Below, piece after piece: positions 20,820-30,000 of a stretch of DNA of 30,000 nt. Within the stretch, counting starts at the first letter, position 1. Each line of letters begins with the position of its first letter. The notes beneath the pieces are model-generated. The model ran no database searches. It was given only the letters and a program-made list of their open reading frames with translations, and was not told where the DNA came from. The DNA is taken from assembly GCF_964340395.1 (NCBI RefSeq), contig NC_135571.1, forward strand, positions 9,320,453 to 9,350,452, read 5' to 3'. Origin of the DNA: Glandiceps talaboti. Lineage: Eukaryota > Hemichordata > Enteropneusta > Spengelidae. A program made the translations under genes and the position numbers.

Positions 20820-20822
<3 letters not shown>
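20581..20822. mobile_element. Foldback element of about 240 bp between GA and GT tracts
   Basis: The left arm CATAAAGAAGACAAGTTC.. CATTATGGGTTTACACTAC.. GGATGAGTGGGTGGACT.. GACTGTGTGTACAGT returns inverted as the right arm, which ends CCATAATGAACTTGCC and TTCTTTATG. The arms are about 100 bp; the left one has an extra segment of about 30 bp after ACACTAC. The outer edges run straight into (CATA)n on the left and (GT)n on the right. No coding capacity. Confidence 0.85.

Positions 20823-20876
<54 letters not shown>
20823..20876. repeat. (GT)n microsatellite
   Basis: About 27 GT units abutting the right arm of the foldback element. Confidence 0.97.
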
Positions 20877-20878
<2 letters not shown>

Positions 20879-21844
20879 ATATGTACAAAATTATGATATT
20901 TCATAACTCATATATAGCTTATATTATTTGTCACAGCTGCTGTCATCTGTACTGTACTGTTGGTTTGCAAATGTTAAAAACAAACAATGCACTCAGTCTG
21001 TGTAAAGTAAACATTACCAATTGTGTTATTTGTAATTTTAGAATAGAATACTTTGACAGCATTTAATCCAAGTAAAATTAGTTTTAATTCAAAAAATATG
21101 TTTTAATAAAATAATTAGATAATAAAATATGGTATTGTGTCAGATATTTGGTAATTATACCGCATAAAGGCAATTTTTGAAAATGTTTAATATTGTAATG
21201 AGGCCAAATAAAAAAAAATTGTGTTTTGATAACCCAAAGCCTTCGACCGTAAATATTTTTTTAAACCATTTGAAACAAAAAGATAAATTCTCTGTTTTCT
21301 TTCCCCAGTGATGTCTGTATATATTTCATCAAAGTATCACATAAGAAGTATTCTGAATGATATTTCGTTTGTTTTTGGGTCAAAGCAATATTTTTCCAAA
21401 AATATAAACAATTAAAAAGATAAAAGAAAATAAGGTAAATTCCTGACCTACCTACCGTATTTTCTGAGGATTGTTATCGGAAAACACAGTTATTTTGTTT
21501 CTGCCTAATTACATATAACTGTTTAGAATAATGCTTTCATTCCCTTATTCTGATTATAGTTACTATTATAATCTAGTTTTGTAAATGCCAGTTATAAATG
21601 ATGACATTAGAATTATTATTAGAATTATTTTGAGGAGATAAAAAATGACTATATCCAGACGTATCTTATTAAAAAATAAAAATCCAATAATATTAATGTC
21701 AACCAATATGGTCTAAAGATAATAATAAAACCAGATGGGTGCAAAAAGTAATAGATAATATAGAACCTGGAAAGTAGTAAAATTGATGTTTCAGTTTACA
21801 GTGATATTCACATGACCAGCGTGAAAGGAATAGACACAACTATG
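20877..21844. other. Intron, nothing recognised
   Basis: Very AT-rich unique DNA with no coding signal or clear repeats. Confidence 0.5.
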
Positions 21845-22019
21845 AAGTGCGGTATCTGATAACACGAGGTTGTAAAATACAAGACACCAATATTTAGACT
21901 GACTGTTACTAAGCACACTATTTTTATAGATAATGTTGCAATACAGTGGATTGAACCTTAGACCGAGATTGAACACAAGACATCTATTGTACAACCTCCT
22001 GTTATCAGATACCACACTT
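21845..22019. mobile_element. 175-bp foldback MITE, AAGTGYGGTATCTGATAACA ends
   Basis: The left arm AAGTGCGGTATCTGATAACA then CGAGGTTGTAAAATA returns inverted on the right as TATTGTACAACCTCC then TGTTATCAGATACCACACTT. Arms are about 50 bp with few mismatches. The target duplication is not obvious. Confidence 0.8.
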
Positions 22020-22099
22020 GGTGTTGATTGTTTGAATTAGACTATCCAGAGTGTAATTGTTTATATACAGAGGTCTTATCAATTAGAAATTATCTCTAG

Positions 22100-22147
22100 A
22101 AATTGTGTGCGCTCTGTCAAATTGGCTTAAAGTTAAAGGACACACTG
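22100..22147. mobile_element. Right-end fragment of the CAGTGTG hAT-like MITE
   Basis: AAATTGTGTG.. GTCAAATTGGCTTA.. AGGACACACTG matches the right end of the element at 15254-15424. Confidence 0.65.
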
Positions 22148-22923
22148 GTCTCAAGAATCACACATATACATGTACACAATCACACATATACATGTACACA
22201 AAAAAAGTCTGAAACAAACACACTAAGGGATAGAATAATAGACAGTTTGATGTTAAGAATGATAAAAATAATTTAAATTTATTTATTGAACTTTCAGTCT
22301 CACATTCTTAGGTTGAATATATCTTCCTCCTTCATTTCTAGGGATCCTACAAATACCTGATAAAAAAAAGTGATATAGACATATCTGAAACACTTTTTAA
22401 ATGATATGTTGTGCATACAGTGTGTATTGATTATTCTATTGTACTAGGTGGAAAGAGACCATAAGGTAGAAAGACGATCGTTGCACTCAACTACCCCCGG
22501 TAGATGTAGGAATTCGGTCAATTTACATAAAGACTAGACAATGCAGGGTGAGAAGGAAGGCAATAAACAAGTCGGTTTTCCCTTCACTGTCACTTAATCA
22601 TGCACATCGTCGTAATGTGTGAAGTAGTTGTGAGTTCATTTACATCATATTCATAGTGACAGGAAGGGTGCGAAAACCATAAACTCTACATGAAATGAGA
22701 AGACAGTTAAATACAGGACAGGGATGAGAAAACCACATACCCTACATGGTATGAGAAAACAGGTGGTTTTGAGTCGCTAAAACAGGAAGTTGAAGATCAT
22801 TAATTTTAATAAGTTAATCTTGTTTGTAGCTATTATGAATTAGGGACTTAATGGGCTACCACTCACTACTAGTACTAGTTAACTGATACAGAAAAGATTA
22901 AATTTTAGTTGATCAAACTATAA
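22148..22923. other. Intron, nothing recognised
   Basis: Unique DNA, except for a short tandem duplication of CACACATATACATGTACACA at about 22159-22200 and a repeated GAGAAAAC(C/A) segment at about 22666-22770. Confidence 0.5.
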
Positions 22924-23095
22924 GTGTGTGTTTCTGTGTGTGTGTGTGGGGGGGGGGGGCAGGGGGAGGTATGCAGATCAAACTCAAAGATAGAAATGGA
23001 ACTATGAGTGTGGATGGATGTGTGTGTGTGGGAGGGGGATGCCTTGCAGATCAAAAACACAGATAGAAGACTTCATGGACCTATGAGTGTGTGTG

Positions 23096-23133
<38 letters not shown>

Positions 23134-23475
23134 GGGGGGGGGGGTGTCTTGCAGATCAAAGTAAAAGATAGAAGTAGAACTGTGAGTGTGTGTGTATATG
23201 TGTGTGGGGGTTGGGTGGGGTGGGATGGGACATATATCTTGTACATCAAACTCACAGGACCTATGACAGTGTATGTACATGTATGTACATGTATGTTTGT
23301 GTGTGTGTGTGTGGGGGGGGGGTTATGTCTTGCACATCAATTCAAAGATAGAAGTGGACCTGTGGGTATGTGAGGGTGTGGGGAGTATGTTGTGCAGATT
23401 TGCAGATCACATTCAAAGATAGTAGTGGACCTATGAGTATGTATGTGTCTGTTGGAGGGGGGGGGGGGGTGATAG
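22924..23475. repeat. Minisatellite with embedded GT and G runs, about 7 copies
   Basis: The core TTGCAGATCAAA.TCAAAGATAGAAGTGGACCTATGAG recurs about every 70-110 bp (for example near 22973, 23046, 23150, 23240, 23330 and 23400). Each copy is followed by a GT tract of variable length and a run of 4-12 G. Unit length varies because the inner microsatellites vary. Confidence 0.85.
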
Positions 23476-24409
23476 ATCTACAACTTTTGATTAGATAGGT
23501 GCAGGGGTGTTAATCTTATGTCAGTAGAATCATCTGATCTGGTATTAAAAACACTCTTGGGATTATTGATAAACCTACACTTAGCTTCAATTCAGTGACA
23601 TACAGCCTCTGAATCCTCAGTCCCAGATGTGTGAAGATAGAGACTATTTGCTTTAGCTTAAGTGTGTACCTTATATGCAGTTAATCTTAAAGAGTGCTAC
23701 CAGACATTTCTTTTATGGGATTGTAAGATTCGAACCCATGTAGCTGGAAATCTGATCAATTTTACACTAACGGCTTCAGAAATACTTAATAAAGATAAAA
23801 AAGGCAAATTTCACAAATAAAAAGAAAGAAAAGCAACAAGGGGAGCTCTGATAAATTTATCTACTTAGTACTCCTGACAGAAAACACTGTAAGAAGCATA
23901 GAAATTGGATAATGAAATGGCGAATGGCATCCTGTCCAGTACAAAAGCTTCAGAATTTTATGTGTGAACGTGTTAAAATTCAATGACTGCTTATACAATA
24001 TGTTCATGCAAATGTTATTAGTAAACCTGAAGAAATGATCAAAAAATAACAGTTACAATAATAATGATATACAGACTGTACTAATAGTAATAAAGTGAAC
24101 TTATAAAAGTGTTGTGATTGTATAGAAATTGTGAAAGGCATTGCAGTGAACAGCTTGCATCACAGATTGTGATTGATGGCGTTAACATTTGGTGCACATT
24201 ACTCAAATGTAGTGGTTTTGTTAATGCTGTAAGTAGGTAATTCCAATCTAAATGCCACAGGAATAGTGTGTATGTCGTCACAGCTATACTATGTTGTGTG
24301 TGAAACTATGCTCATTTTATTTCCATTTACCTCTTATTACCTGTAAGTTTTAAACTAAATGTGAACAAAAACAGTGAATTTACGAAATAACACATACATT
24401 TGAACCACA
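23476..24409. other. Intron with one tRNA-like segment
   Basis: Unique DNA with no coding signal; the tRNA-like segment at 23717-23775 is listed separately. Confidence 0.5.
23717..23775 (-). repeat. Possible tRNA-derived SINE fragment
   Basis: On the - strand, GGGTTCGAATC (23727-23737) matches the pol III B box (GGTTCRANNCC), and about 34 bp upstream TTAGTGTAAAATTGA is a weak A box. The spacing is about 12 bp short for an intact tRNA, and no full cloverleaf forms, so a decayed tRNA-like SINE head is the best guess. Confidence 0.3.
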
Positions 24410-24715
24410 TTCCCCCCTCTATGTTTGTAACAGAGGTCATAACATCAGCCAAAATGCTTGATTTAAAAAACTAAATTTTACCAAATTTCTCCTCGCTGTA
24501 ACCATGGGAACAAAACCTCAGCAAAAATGTAAGACACTGAATTATACTGCATTTCCAGTTTGTTGACATGGTTACAAAACTTCAGCAACAATGCTGGATG
24601 TAAGACACTGAATTATACCAGAATTCCCCTGTTTGTTACTATAGTTACAAAATGCTGGATGAAAGGCACTGTTGCCCAGATACCCTTCTCTGTTAGTGTT
24701 ACCATAATCTGTCAA
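24410..24715. repeat. Degenerate tandem repeat of about 70-80 bp, about 4 copies
   Basis: The repeated order is TTTGTTAC/GTAACCATGG, ACAAAA, TCAGCAA.AATG, then GTAAGACACTGAATTATAC and TTTCC/TTCCC. Copies near 24425, 24498, 24565 and 24640 become less alike to both sides. Confidence 0.7.
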
Positions 24716-24770
24716 ACTATGCCTTTCTGTTGCCTGCCTTACTTGAAAACAAAACCACAATTATCAGAGC

Positions 24771-25049
<279 letters not shown>

Positions 25050-25689
25050 AGCTGTTTATATCAAAATTTCTTGGAAGTGAATCGGATTCCCAAACTTTTG
25101 CAAACATTTCGCCAGCATCATCAGGGATGTACTACAATGGAAGAGACACATGAAATGAGCTTGACAGAAACAGCTGGGATCTCCATGCCTCCATCCTGGT
25201 TTAAATCTGACTTCCTTTGGTGAATACATTATATGATATAGCTTTCTTCAACATGCATCTGTAAAGTTGATTTTCTTTGTCCATAATTTATGTTGTAACT
25301 TCTTCAAGTGTTCCCTTATGTAGTACACCCCTGGCAATTCTGCCATTCATGATATAATTATGGTTTCTTAATGTCTTAATTAAAATAGTTACAATTTGCA
25401 ATGTATGTATGTCTGTACATGTACATATTTTCCAATGTAAAAACTCAGTGCATTATTCATAAAGCAAAATTTAGGCATATTCCCCATGTGCAAATCTATA
25501 GTATATAAAATAAGACAGTTTCTGGTCCATGATTACTTATCTTATCTATTACCACTAAACTTCACTTTTACTCTGTGCATTAGCTTGACATATAACAGCT
25601 TGCTGTCAGTTTTAATATCACCAAGTATATAAAAACGATATGACGTATATTGAGGCAACTTGACACATGGAAGGTTTCTTTTATCGTAA
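25050..25689. other. Intron, nothing recognised
   Basis: Unique AT-rich DNA; its last 80 bp already resemble the repeat unit that follows (GAGGCAACTTGACACATG). Confidence 0.5.
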
Positions 25690-26375
25690 TCAGTAACGCA
25701 AAGAGAATACTAGAATGTGGCGATGTTAGACCTTTTTACCTTAAAGGAAATTGGAGGAAAAAATTATATTTTGTATTTGTGGCAATTGAATGGATATATT
25801 TATTTTCCCCATTCTACGTTTGACCTTAAAGCAAGTTGTGTTAGGAAAAGATGTTATTGCATATTGAGACAACTGGAGATATCTGAGGGTTTTTCACACC
25901 AACATCAGTCACACACTAACATGTTGCAATACATTTGTATTAGAATTGACCTTTGACCTAACAGCAAGTTATCAGAAAAATTGATGTGATGTATTTGAGG
26001 GAACTTGACACATGTAAAGATGTCTTTCATTGTAATCAGTAATAACGTACACATATAACATGTTGTGATATTAGAAGTGACCTTTGACCTAAGTTATAAT
26101 TAATAGGGAAACACAATTTGATGTATAATATGCATATTTGAGGGAACTTGACTGATATAAAGTTTTTTTTTATCCTTATCAGTAGTAACGTACACAGATA
26201 ACATGTTGTAATGTTAGAATTGACCTTTGACCTAAACGTAAGTTATACAAATAAATTATGACATATTTTAGGTAACTACCTGTTAAAGTACATCTATGGT
26301 TTCCTGCACACTAATGTATCAGCCATACACTAGTCTAACACGTTCCTATATTAGATTGACCTTTGACCTGAAAGG
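25690..26375. repeat. Repeat of about 135 bp with four perfect DR1 sites
   Basis: The unit has GAGGGAACTTGAC.. TAATCAGTAATAACG(TACACA).. TAACATGTTG(T/C)(G/A)AT.. TTAGAAT and then TGACCTTTGACCT. The last motif is perfect at 25947, 26078, 26221 and 26357 (spacing 131, 143 and 136). Its reverse complement is AGGTCAAAGGTCA, a direct repeat of the nuclear-receptor half site with one spacer base (DR1). Degenerate versions occur near 25729 and 25819. Around the motif the units have diverged (with indels of about 10 bp), while the 13 bp is unchanged in all four. Site identity is seen; function is inference. Confidence 0.88.
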
Positions 26376-26556
26376 AAGGTGTAGGGCTGCCAATCACTGT
26401 TATTATATGATATGTATTTGGAATAATTGGCTTAATATCTTAGAAATGGAGCCACATGGATCAGATAGGATCTCTCTCTCTTAATCAGCATCAACTCTTT
26501 GCATATAGCCTATAGGTCTGCCATGCATGCCAGGCAGCTGTTTTTCAAATTCTAAT

Positions 26557-26931
26557 TTTAAAGTGGCCATATGGATGAGGATTGGGTATTTATTTTGTAT
26601 TTTTAATTTATAAAAAAAAATTATGATGGCATCCTACTTGAAAAATCAATGTGAAACAAGATAGACCAAGTCAGTGCTAGTATCTCAATACATTGCAAAA
26701 AGCTAATAAAACAAATGTATAAAAAAACGTGTGAAATGTTTGTTATTGTACATACCAGAACAAAACTTCTTACATTTATCAGTCCTTTGCAATTTATTGA
26801 GCTGCAAAGATGGACTTGGCATATGTTGATTCACATTGATTTTTCAAGTAGAACACCATGATAAAATTGTTTTATAAAATAAAGATCCAAAATATTAAAA
26901 TACCCAATCCTCATCCATATGGCCACTTTAA
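26557..26931. mobile_element. Palindromic MITE, copy 2
   Basis: Same family and order of landmarks as 16584-16979: TTTAAAGTGGCCATATGGAT at the left, CATATGGCCACTTTAA at the right, CTACTTGAAAAATCAATGTG in the left arm and its complement in the right arm. The centre is TTGTTATTGTACATACCAGA, less symmetric than in copy 1. It is about 375 bp. TTAA occurs at both ends, which would fit a piggyBac-type TTAA target, but copy 1 pairs beyond it. Confidence 0.9.
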
Positions 26932-27204
26932 TCAAACTCAAATATTAGCCTTTTAAATAGGCAAGCTTGTGAAATACTATGTATTATTACGCACATGTAT
27001 GTACCAGAAATTACTTGCACTGATGTACACGTGTGTATACTAGGGGTATTTGTACTGTAGTGCAATACCAAAGACATTCTTGCGTAGTTACATGCAAATG
27101 ATATGCAAATGAGGATGTTATCGTTTGCTACACACGTGATTGCGCTGTATGATATTTAGGGAAATTGGCCATTTTAGATAAGCAGAACCCATACTACGTG
27201 AGTG
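26932..27204. other. Intron with a dispersed repeat fragment
   Basis: Words around 27000-27090 (TACTAGGGGTATTTGTACTG, CAATACCAAAGACATTCTTG, CGTAGTTACAT) resemble 29915-29975 (TATTAGTGGTATTTGCTCTG, CAATACAGAAAACATTATTG, CGTACCTCTAT), so both are copies of one dispersed repeat. Confidence 0.5.
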
Positions 27205-27570
27205 CCAGTGTGGTATTTGCACTCATGCTTGCAGTGTTTTCTGCTACGCATTTACTCCCTACGTTCGTGAAAGTTTTACGGACACAGAGAACACTGCAAA
27301 CATTCGTACAAATACATGTACCCCAAGTGTGGTATTTGCACTCATGCTTGCAGTGTTTTCTGCTACGCGTTTACTCCCTACGTTCGTGAAAGTTTTACGG
27401 ACACAGAGAACACTGCAAACATTCGTACAAATACATGTACCCCAAGTGTGGTATTTGCACTCGTGCTTGCAGTGTTTTCTGCTACACGTTTACTCCCGAC
27501 ATTCGTGAAAGTTATACGGACACAGAGAACACTGCAAACATTCGTACAAATACATGTACCCCAAGTACAG
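27205..27570. repeat. 119-bp minisatellite, about 3 copies
   Basis: GTGTGGTATTTGCAC recurs at 27208, 27327 and 27446, a period of exactly 119 bp. Units are nearly identical and richer in CpG than the surroundings. Each has an inverted pair, TTGCAGTGTTTTCTG and CAGAGAACACTGCAA (one mismatch), able to form a hairpin. 119 is not a multiple of three, so the open frames across it shift frame at each unit and are not coding. Confidence 0.93.
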
Positions 27571-27815
27571 CACACTTGCACTCACATGTTATGGGGTGCT
27601 GTGATATTACATTTGTATCTTTATCAACATCACAAATTTTGACAGAATTTACTTGAAATATACAAAAAACATTGAGAATTATCAGTTAATTAATCAAATT
27701 TCATTTTAGGTAATAAAACCATCTTTCCTTTTTTTAATTTTTGTATTGAAATATTTTTTTTTGTTTGCATTGCCCAATAAGAGGACTAGGGTTCAATGTT
27801 ACTGTTCGTGTTAAT

Positions 27816-27846
27816 GCAGGAGGAAACCAGAGTACCCGGGGAAAAC
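27816..27846. repeat. Dispersed GGAGGAAACC..GAGTACCCGG motif
   Basis: GCAGGAGGAAACCAGAGTAC then CCGGGGAAAAC. From memory, variants of this word (often as CCGGGTACTCCGGTTTCCTC) are common in interspersed repeats of many aquatic animals; I cannot name the family. Confidence 0.4.
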
Positions 27847-28620
27847 ATGCATTGTTCAGTAGACACTGTTTGACACTCTTCTTACTTACAGCATGGTAAC
27901 TTTTAATCAAACCGAGAATGTTTTCAAACCTCGACCACAGTGTTATAAGTTGTTCATACTTTGCATAACCATATTGTAATCTTTTCTGCATTGATTTAGT
28001 TTTCTTTTGAATGTCAAATCTAAACAGTCTGCCCTGAGTAATAAATGTTATACTGAATTCTAAACTATTATTGAATACAGTAGGCTGTAAAGTCACATAG
28101 TTGCTTAGTCTGTAATGTACGCCGTGACGGGGTGCCCTCACACATCGGCCAACCCCTACCACCTACCTAGTGTGAGAGGAGGCCAGTGAGGGTGAAACGT
28201 CACAACATATCTTACAGTCTAATAGTTGCTGTGACCATTATTTTCACCTCACTTTTTCCACAGTTAAATGTATGTACAGCAGAATTTGTTTAAAACTGTT
28301 ATTTGTTGACTTTTTTTATGTCTGGGGAAGTAGTAATCTTTACGGCCCAGATATAAGTTTTACGGACCGAGGTATGACAGAAAGGGCCAAACTTTAGGAG
28401 GGCTCGTAAACCGTACTACTGAGGTCCACAGAACGTATATTGCTGTGAATTTCTATATATAAATATGTGAGGGGACAGGCCTAGACTAGCTGTAAGCTAT
28501 TCCTGACTCCCCAGGTACCTATTGTTATAGCTTATATTTATACGGGTAACTAAAACTGATTTATAAATTATATTTATTAAGTAATCATTTTGAACAGGGT
28601 ATATATTTATCAAGAGCTGG

Positions 28621-28666
28621 TAGCCAGCAAAATACAACCAGCTATTCTGCAATGTTTTGCTGGCTA
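28621..28666. repeat. Perfect 12-bp hairpin
   Basis: TAGCCAGCAAAA (28621-28632) and TTTTGCTGGCTA (28655-28666) with a 22-base loop. It may be a remnant of a foldback element. Confidence 0.6.
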
Positions 28667-29020
28667 TTTTTTCAGGAATTTGTTTAAAATTTCTTTTTTT
28701 CAGCCAGTATATTTCCATTGTTGGGTAGATTAATGGGTCTCATTCATAGATATTATTGCCTACTATTCACGTTTGACTGGCTCCTTTTAAAATAGCTACA
28801 TCCCCGTTGAGGGGTTAATGTTTTTGTGATTTCTGATCTGTTGTATATATTGAGAGATTTATTAATCAAAACTGTTTAACCTGTATTAATTCATCTTTTG
28901 CTATAATTTGTTATAAATATTCTTTGAAATTTATGACTAAATAAATCATTTTAAATTATTCATCTGTTTGTGATTGTTTCAAAAACATTTAAACCCAAAA
29001 TTTGTTTGATTTTTTTACAG

Positions 29021-29060
29021 AAATATTTGGCAGAGGAGACTATGGTTATGATACATTTAG
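29021..29060 (+). CDS. Putative sialidase gene, 40-bp second exon
   Basis: Acceptor TTTTTTTACAG before 29021, donor AG|GTAAGG at 29061. Starts in phase 1, matching the exon at 9276-9333, and ends in phase 2. The joined reading is (E)IFGRGDYGYDTF(R). GYDTFR followed by IP in the next exon would give the sialidase FRIP motif, whose Arg binds the sialic acid carboxylate. NEU1 has DTFRIP at this place (from memory). The strong splice sites and matching phase support a real exon, but it is short and the family needs the next exon, outside the window. Confidence 0.5.
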
Positions 29061-29349
29061 GTAAGGAATCCTTACTTATTATCCTGAGTAAGAAACTTTA
29101 ATGAATTTAAATAAAATGTATGTCAAATCTGTAGAAATGCAAGATTTACATGGACTGTATCTAGACTGCGTCACCATTAAGGTCTTCTATATGTGCAAGA
29201 CAATTTGTACAAGTGACCCCTCCATCTCATCCTCAAGTGCTCTTTGTCTTAACACCCCCCCCCCCCCTTTCCTGTGCTTCAAAAGGTGTTTAACTTTGTG
29301 GAAGGACTCTGCCAACTGCTAGTGAAACTCCATGGACAAGACTAGTTAT
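29061..29349. other. Next intron, start
   Basis: No coding signal; one run of about 14 C at about 29254-29267. The 73-codon frame at 29101 is not convincing. Confidence 0.45.
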
Positions 29350-29900
29350 TGTCTTTGAACAGAAAGTATGGATTTATTCCCCGGTCATTATATGTCATAA
29401 CAACCCATGTCTGCGTCACTACATCAAACACTCCAAATTGACATTTTTTTTTTGGATTTTTTTATAAATCATGCTTGAAGAAGTATACTGGTATTACTCT
29501 CCAATATTTTTCTTTAGCTAGAAAATACTCATAACCTTAAGGGTTTTGTCACTGCTCATCTAGTAACTTGTAGTGACAAGGCTCCTTAGGTCACTCATAT
29601 TTTCCTTGGCAGAACAAAGAAAAATATAAGGGAATAATATCTTCTTATACCATGCACTAGCCAAATTGAACAAAAAATATGGAATATATACTCTGGTCAT
29701 TTTACAATGAACATCTATGTCTAGACAACGCGTGTCTACGTAACTGGTTCTGCTTTGTTTGAAAGTGTGAGTCAAAGCGTTCAAAATTGCCATTACTAGT
29801 GACTCATAGTGACAAAGGCCCCTTAGGTCACTCGTATTTTCCTTGGTTGAACGTAGAAAAATATTGGGGAGTAACATCTAATTATATCACGATTACTTTT
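29350..29900. repeat. Complex direct and inverted repeats
   Basis: GTGACAA.GC.CCTTAGGTCAC followed by TC.TATTTTCCTTGG occurs at 29573 and 29809 (236 bp apart). The reverse complement lies at 29503-29552, forming an inverted pair with the 29573 copy that extends to about 29490-29640. GAACA.AAA.TATGGA.T.AT also recurs near 29359 and 29669. The 105-codon - strand frame at 29560-29877 shows this as an internal peptide repeat (KENTSDLRGL / KENMSDLRSL) and is probably not a gene. Likely nested copies of a foldback repeat. Confidence 0.7.
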
Positions 29901-30000
29901 ATCAGTACATGTATACTATTAGTGGTATTTGCTCTGCTGAACAATACAGAAAACATTATTGCGTACCTCTATATACATTGGCACACCGCCAATCACGAAA

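Larger units (their letters stand above)
27571..29020. other. End of the long intron
   Basis: No gene seen. The 142-codon - strand frame at 27734-28162 shows no recognisable domain and covers a common dispersed motif (27816-27846: GCAGGAGGAAACC.GAGTACCCGGGGAAAAC), so it is probably repeat-derived. A perfect 12-bp hairpin stem lies at 28621-28666. The region ends in the acceptor tract GATTTTTTTACAG at 29020. Confidence 0.5.

Noticed and set aside
23717-23775. An intact tRNA gene
   Set aside because: Only the B box is good; A-to-B spacing is short and no full cloverleaf or acceptor stem forms, so at most a SINE fragment.
27165-27656. Cysteine-containing repeat ORFs (frames of 67-108 codons)
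   Set aside because: The 119-bp unit is not a multiple of three, so each frame reads successive units differently; no start, splice or domain evidence.
27734-28162. 142-codon - strand ORF
   Set aside because: It covers a common dispersed DNA motif and has no recognisable domain; probably repeat-derived.
29560-29877. 105-codon - strand ORF with an internal repeat
   Set aside because: The peptide repeat follows from the 236-bp DNA duplication; nothing else supports coding.

Overview
The window is nuclear DNA from an animal, most likely a marine invertebrate; the species cannot be told from the sequence. Genes are split by GT-AG introns, the DNA is AT-rich, and micro- and minisatellites and short inverted-repeat transposons dominate. 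Only a small part is coding.

Left part (1-7775): the 3' half of an arylsulfatase B-type sulfatase gene on the + strand. Five exons join in frame (3107-3282, 3859-4072, 4830-5076, 6345-6517, 7175-7443) and end in a stop codon and a poly(A) signal. The 5' exons, with the sulfatase CxPxR signature, lie before the window. Its introns hold a 55-copy 49-bp minisatellite, long simple repeats, a relic duplicate of one of its own exons and a decayed palindromic transposon.

Middle (7776-9223): an intergenic stretch with a few open but unrecognised reading frames.

Right part (9224-30000): start of a second + strand gene. A TATA box, an ATG exon with a perfect GTAAGT donor (9276-9333) and a 40-bp exon (29021-29060) join in frame to end in TFR, as if the next exon began with IP. 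This fits the N-terminal FRIP motif of sialidases. The intron between them is about 19.7 kb. It holds several non-autonomous transposon copies (three with clear ends or target duplications), about eight minisatellites and long microsatellites.

The most striking signals are two intronic minisatellites made of transcription-factor-like sites. An 88-bp repeat (17091-17537) carries 13 perfect CArG boxes (SRF sites) at regular 15/39/34-bp spacing. A repeat of about 135 bp (25690-26375) carries four perfect DR1 nuclear-receptor sites (AGGTCAAAGGTCA on the - strand). The 49-bp array at the left is a third case: its two main A/T polymorphisms lie at the exact centres of small palindromes, and one of them reverses a SOX-like site. 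Whether any of these are bound is inference. Both genes, if correctly named, encode glycan-degrading hydrolases.
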